Source: Phycisphaerae bacterium (GTDB taxonomy: Bacteria; Planctomycetota; Phycisphaerae; UBA1845; UTPLA1). From it: a stretch of 64,000 nucleotides of DNA. Below the pieces are notes generated by a model that saw only the letters and a program-made list of their open reading frames with translations, ran no database searches and was not told where the DNA came from. This document shows, piece by piece, positions 61,449 through 64,000 of the stretch. The stretch is from assembly GCA_035275405.1 (NCBI GenBank), contig DATEMU010000004.1:149822-213821 (forward strand). Direction: 5' to 3'. The position numbers and the translations under genes were made by a program. Every line of letters begins with the position of its first letter. The stretch's first letter is position 1.

Positions 61449-62390
61449 GTGCCACGCAAAGAAGTAAATGGGGGAGCCGACCACGTTCCACCCGAGAATA
61501 CCGCCATCAAGCGCCTTCGATCCCAACTTGAGACTGAATCCGGCGACAGCCGCAAGCTGCTCGCTTCCCCAACGGATAACCCCATCTGCTCGATTCAGCA
61601 CGACGATTCCCTTCCGGGCCTCGTCGTCGTGTGGCGAGACTACGCCACCAGCAGGCAACTGAGATTCGTTTACGAGTACCTCCTTCAACTCATCGAATTG
61701 CGCAACATCAGCAAGATCCTGTACGACGACACGGCCCTTCGGACGATCGCCGCCGATGACCGGTCATGGATCCTTCAGGATTGGATGCCCCGGGCGGTTC
61801 GCGCCGGGTTTCGGGCCAGCGCCCACACGGCGTCCACCGCGCATTTTGTCGGAGTCGCGGTCAATGCCCTTGCGACGGGGGCGCCCGCGGGGATTGCGTT
61901 GCGGACGTTCGACAACACCTCGGAAGCGCGGAAATGGCTACAGGATTTCGAGGTTCAATTGCGTCCCACCACTCCGACGATCCTGATCGTTGATGATGCC
62001 GACGACACACGGGAGCTGCTGGCCCACCTGCTTCTACGCGAGGGCTACGAGACGCTCTCGGTGCCGGGTCCCGCCGAGGCGATGGCGCTTCTCGAGAAGG
62101 TCAGGCCATCGCTCGTGATCCTGGACTTTAGTATGCCCCAGAAAAGTGGGTTGGACGTGTTCGCCGAGATCCGAAGCGACGCGCGACTTCGAAATGTTCC
62201 GGTGATCATGTATAGCGCCAACGATTCCGCCAGGGAATCGGCGATGCGGGCCGGCATTGATGCGTTTATTCTCAAAGGCTCCATGGACTGGTCGGCCCTC
62301 CACCGCGAAGTGGTCCGGCTCGCCGGGCCGGGAACCCTGCACAAGTCACTGCCGGATGTTCCGCCGGCGCGGGCCAAGGATGCAGGATGA
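61449..62390 (+). CDS. SpoIIAA-like/STAS-type domain fused to a receiver domain
   Basis: A 313-residue cytoplasmic protein. Residues about 55-175 resemble SpoIIAA-like/STAS domains of unknown role found in Bacteroidetes and planctomycetes (LVVVWRDYATSRQLRFVYEY, ILYDDTALRTIAADDRSW, DWMPRAVRAGF). Residues about 178-295 are a CheY-like receiver with ILIVDDADDTRELL, phospho-Asp in LVILDFSMPQKSG and Lys in FILKGSMDW (Gly replaces the usual Pro). The start codon is GTG behind GGGAGAAGG. A second receiver gene follows 58 bases later, so the two may interact. Confidence 0.72.
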   Translation: MPRKEVNGGADHVPPENTAIKRLRSQLETESGDSRKLLASPTDNPICSIQHDDSLPGLVVVWRDYATSRQLRFVYEYLLQLIELRNISKILYDDTALRTIAADDRSWILQDWMPRAVRAGFRASAHTASTAHFVGVAVNALATGAPAGIALRTFDNTSEARKWLQDFEVQLRPTTPTILIVDDADDTRELLAHLLLREGYETLSVPGPAEAMALLEKVRPSLVILDFSMPQKSGLDVFAEIRSDARLRNVPVIMYSANDSARESAMRAGIDAFILKGSMDWSALHREVVRLAGPGTLHKSLPDVPPARAKDAG

Positions 62391-62448
62391 TACGGGGACG
62401 ATGGTGCGTTCATTCGCGGTTGGGCCGCGGCGAATCAAGGGAGTCACC

Positions 62449-62823
62449 ATGATCTGGGTAGTCACCAATCATCCCGGCACCCGGCAGTCGCTGATGCCGC
62501 TGATTGCCGCCAAGGGATATCCCGTTGAGGAATTCGACTGCGGAGACGAGGTGCTCCGGCGGGTCCGCTTTCAAACCGTCGCACTCATCATCATCGACTG
62601 CGGCATCATGGGCAGCTTCGACATGTTGAAGGCGATCCGTGGCGAACCCCAATCGCGGACCATCCCCGTCGTCATGTTCAGCATCGATGATCAGAATCTC
62701 AAAGATAAGGCCCTCCTCGCCGGAGCGGACGCCTACGTCCCCAAGGGCTCGCTGGACTGGGCCGAACTGCTGGTCGAAGTCGTTCGCTTCGCCGGTCCAC
62801 CGACCGGCCCAGGCAGCAATTGA
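62449..62823 (+). CDS. Degenerate single receiver domain
   Basis: A 124-residue receiver-like protein. The phospho-acceptor Asp is kept (LIIIDCGIMGSFDML) and so is the Lys (AYVPKGSLDW, sharing the KGSxDW motif with the gene before). The acidic pair that binds magnesium is replaced by Thr-Asn-His in VVTNHPGTRQ, so normal phosphorylation is doubtful. It may work as a phosphorylation-independent partner. The ATG is fixed by AAGGGAG five bases upstream. Confidence 0.75.
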   Translation: MIWVVTNHPGTRQSLMPLIAAKGYPVEEFDCGDEVLRRVRFQTVALIIIDCGIMGSFDMLKAIRGEPQSRTIPVVMFSIDDQNLKDKALLAGADAYVPKGSLDWAELLVEVVRFAGPPTGPGSN

Positions 62824-62983
62824 GTCTGTGCTTCCTTTAATGTCGACCTAGCGTCGCGTATTCGGCGTGCCGCCGTATCATCGCGCGCGGATACGCGGGA
62901 TTCCGACCGCAGCACGCGTACGGCAGGATAGAAAAGACGGTCGATGGGTTTCAAACCCCCGAATTCCACGCGCTCATCGTCAA

Positions 62984-63011
62984 CAAAAAAGCCACCGCGA
63001 TTCACGGTGGC
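62984..63011 (-). terminator. Intrinsic terminator after the RHS remnant
   Basis: Read leftward, GCCACCG-TGAATCG-CGGTGGC is followed by TTTTTTG. A textbook hairpin and T-run, about 95 bases beyond the stop codon of the RHS remnant, and it faces the left end of the window. Confidence 0.85.
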
Positions 63012-63103
63012 GGGGTGATCTCCCCGAACGCAACCGTCTCGAACTTTGGCTACCTGCCAAAATGACTGGGTTTGGAGGCCAAAGCTGTTAACCAGAGAGC
63101 GCC

Positions 63104-63205
63104 CTAAAGCTCGACGACGGCCCCGGCGCGGTCAATGACCATGCGTACATTATACATCCGGTCCACGACGAAGTAATAGGCCTCGCTGGCAAACTGAGAG
63201 CGGGG
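63104..63205 (-). pseudogene. C-terminal remnant of an RHS-repeat protein
   Basis: The leftward frame ends SQFASEAYYFVVDRMYNVR, MVIDRAGAVVEL, stop. YYFVVDRMYNVRMVIDRAG matches the RHS/YD repeat core (Y-DxxxNV-xxDxxG). The frame continues upstream only about 25 uninformative codons to a stop at 63284, so the rest of what is normally a gene of several kilobases is gone. The intact terminator beyond it suggests a genuine gene end left after deletion or rearrangement. Confidence 0.6.
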
Positions 63206-63340
63206 CGGACTCAAGCCGAGTGGCAAGGCAAACGATGCGGCTCGGCAGTTTCTCGCTGTCCTTTGATAAGACACACTAGGCGATTAGCGGCGCCGAAGAA
63301 TTACCCAACGGCCATCTGGGTGTCGAGGCAACGTCGCTAG

Positions 63341-63736
63341 TTAATTTCCCGAGCATAGTGTCTCGAATTGGCCTGCAAGTTCGTTATTTCCAACATTTAC
63401 ATGAACAAAACTGCCGTCTTTATCCAAAATGAAATTGCTTGAATTTCGAGCGCCAGATTCTTCACGGAAATAAGGATCGCTCACATAATATGCATTAATG
63501 GGGTTCTTACGAAGAAACAACGCGGCATTTCTTTCGTTAACGTCCGAGCAAATAACAATCCACCTAACTCCGCCTTGCCGGTACTTGACCACTATTTCGT
63601 TCAATAGCGCAAATGTTTCGTGCGATTCTGGATCAGAGGGTGACCAAGGACCAGTCAATAAAACGAAGCGAGTCTCGCTATCCAAAGCCGCCAGCCACTG
63701 TAACCGCTGATTATTGCGTTCGCTATTTACACTCAT
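63341..63736 (-). CDS. Redoxin/TlpA-like domain protein, probably truncated at its N-terminus
   Basis: At least 131 residues with a thioredoxin-like pattern: FVLLTGPWSPSDPESHETF where TlpA has its CxxC, then VRWIVICSDVNERNAALFL, YYVSDPYF and NFILDKDGSFVHVN. The active-site cysteines are replaced (WSPSD), so it is not a normal oxidoreductase. The local DNA is clearly less GC-rich than elsewhere in the window, pointing to foreign origin. No ribosome site precedes the ATG, and the frame stays open upstream into the region of an insertion sequence end, so the true N-terminus may have been cut off. Confidence 0.5.
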   Translation of the reverse strand: MSVNSERNNQRLQWLAALDSETRFVLLTGPWSPSDPESHETFALLNEIVVKYRQGGVRWIVICSDVNERNAALFLRKNPINAYYVSDPYFREESGARNSSNFILDKDGSFVHVNVGNNELAGQFETLCSGN

Positions 63737-63960
63737 CTGGTCTATTCGTAGCGCATGTAAAGCTATCCTGCAATTACGTGGGAGCCGCGCCCGTAACCCA
63801 TGAATCGGCCCGATATCCAAAAGCGTCGAGTGTCTTCGCACCGTGAGTGACAGACTCTTATTTAGAGTCCCTAAAAGAACTTCATAAACAATGACGAAGA
63901 GTGCCGATAGCCAGGGTGTTGCAGGATGCGACGACACCGGGTGTCATGGAGGACACGCAT

Positions 63961-64000
63961 ATGGCCAAGCCTCTCGTCGACGACGGACTCTGGGCAATTG
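63961..64000 (+). mobile_element. Start of an IS5-family transposase, cut by the window edge
   Basis: The first 13 codons read MAKPLVDDGLWAI, the standard N-terminus of IS5-group transposases (MAKPLVxDELWAL). GGAGG sits 8 bases before the ATG. A GACACC-G-GGTGTC palindrome lies at 63933-63945. The left end of the element should be in the roughly 60-200 bases before the start, but terminal repeats cannot be confirmed without the right end. Confidence 0.75.

Noticed and set aside
1..64000. tRNA, rRNA and CRISPR arrays
   Set aside because: No cloverleaf-type sequence, ribosomal RNA segment or regularly spaced direct repeats were recognised; the only tandem repeat lies in the coding sequence at 24947-25309.

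Overview
The window looks like a chromosomal segment of a GC-rich, free-living planctomycete, probably of the Phycisphaerae type. The signs are a secreted protein with planctomycete-style pseudo-dockerin repeats and a GACC-type cysteine block, paired DUF2092 proteins, an exported repeat-bearing glycine-rich protein, and an RHS-repeat remnant. This is inferred from protein style only; no rRNA or marker gene is present. I found no tRNA, rRNA or CRISPR array.

Layout. 0.3-6.4 kb: a pseudopilin, a leftward three-gene type III polyketide synthase operon (methyltransferase, flavoprotein, PKS) and two exported proteins. 6.4-10.1 kb: a 5-oxoprolinase operon (pxpB-pxpC-MFS transporter-pxpA). 10.2-22.0 kb: two divergent operons of a phosphoketolase route. 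The leftward one encodes a LOG protein, a beta-CASP hydrolase, phosphofructokinase, RpiB and phosphoketolase. The rightward one encodes a DUF3141 protein, phosphotransacetylase, FabI and acetate kinase, behind a possible sigma-54 promoter. 22.0-26.3 kb: three exported proteins, two with DUF2092 domains. 26.4-32.5 kb: a signalling operon (CheR, a large hybrid histidine kinase, a REC-PP2C phosphatase). 32.5-40.9 kb: a GH63-like glycosidase, then carbonic anhydrase and four predicted membrane anion or channel proteins.

40.8-52.6 kb is the most striking part: one leftward operon, hypF(C-terminal part)-hypC-hypD-hypE-hydB-regulator-kinase-hydG-hydD-hydA-protease-hypA-hypB, for a group 3b-type [NiFe] hydrogenase and its maturation. 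Three things are unusual. HydB has two N-terminal membrane helices. A RegB-like sensor kinase and a REC-only regulator sit between the structural genes. HypF lacks its acylphosphatase, zinc-finger and YrdC parts. The operon starts behind a near-perfect -24/-12 sigma-54 promoter, and a second such promoter fires the opposite way into a PLP-dependent sulfur amino-acid enzyme gene. A 9-bp inverted repeat lies between them, placed like a shared enhancer.

54.4-64.0 kb is looser: two MpsC-like (DUF2294) proteins around two lipoproteins, a lipoprotein hydrolase with a structured leader, a thioredoxin-like protein, two unusual receiver proteins, an RHS remnant with its terminator, an AT-richer redoxin-like gene that looks truncated, and the first 13 codons of an IS5-type transposase at the right edge.
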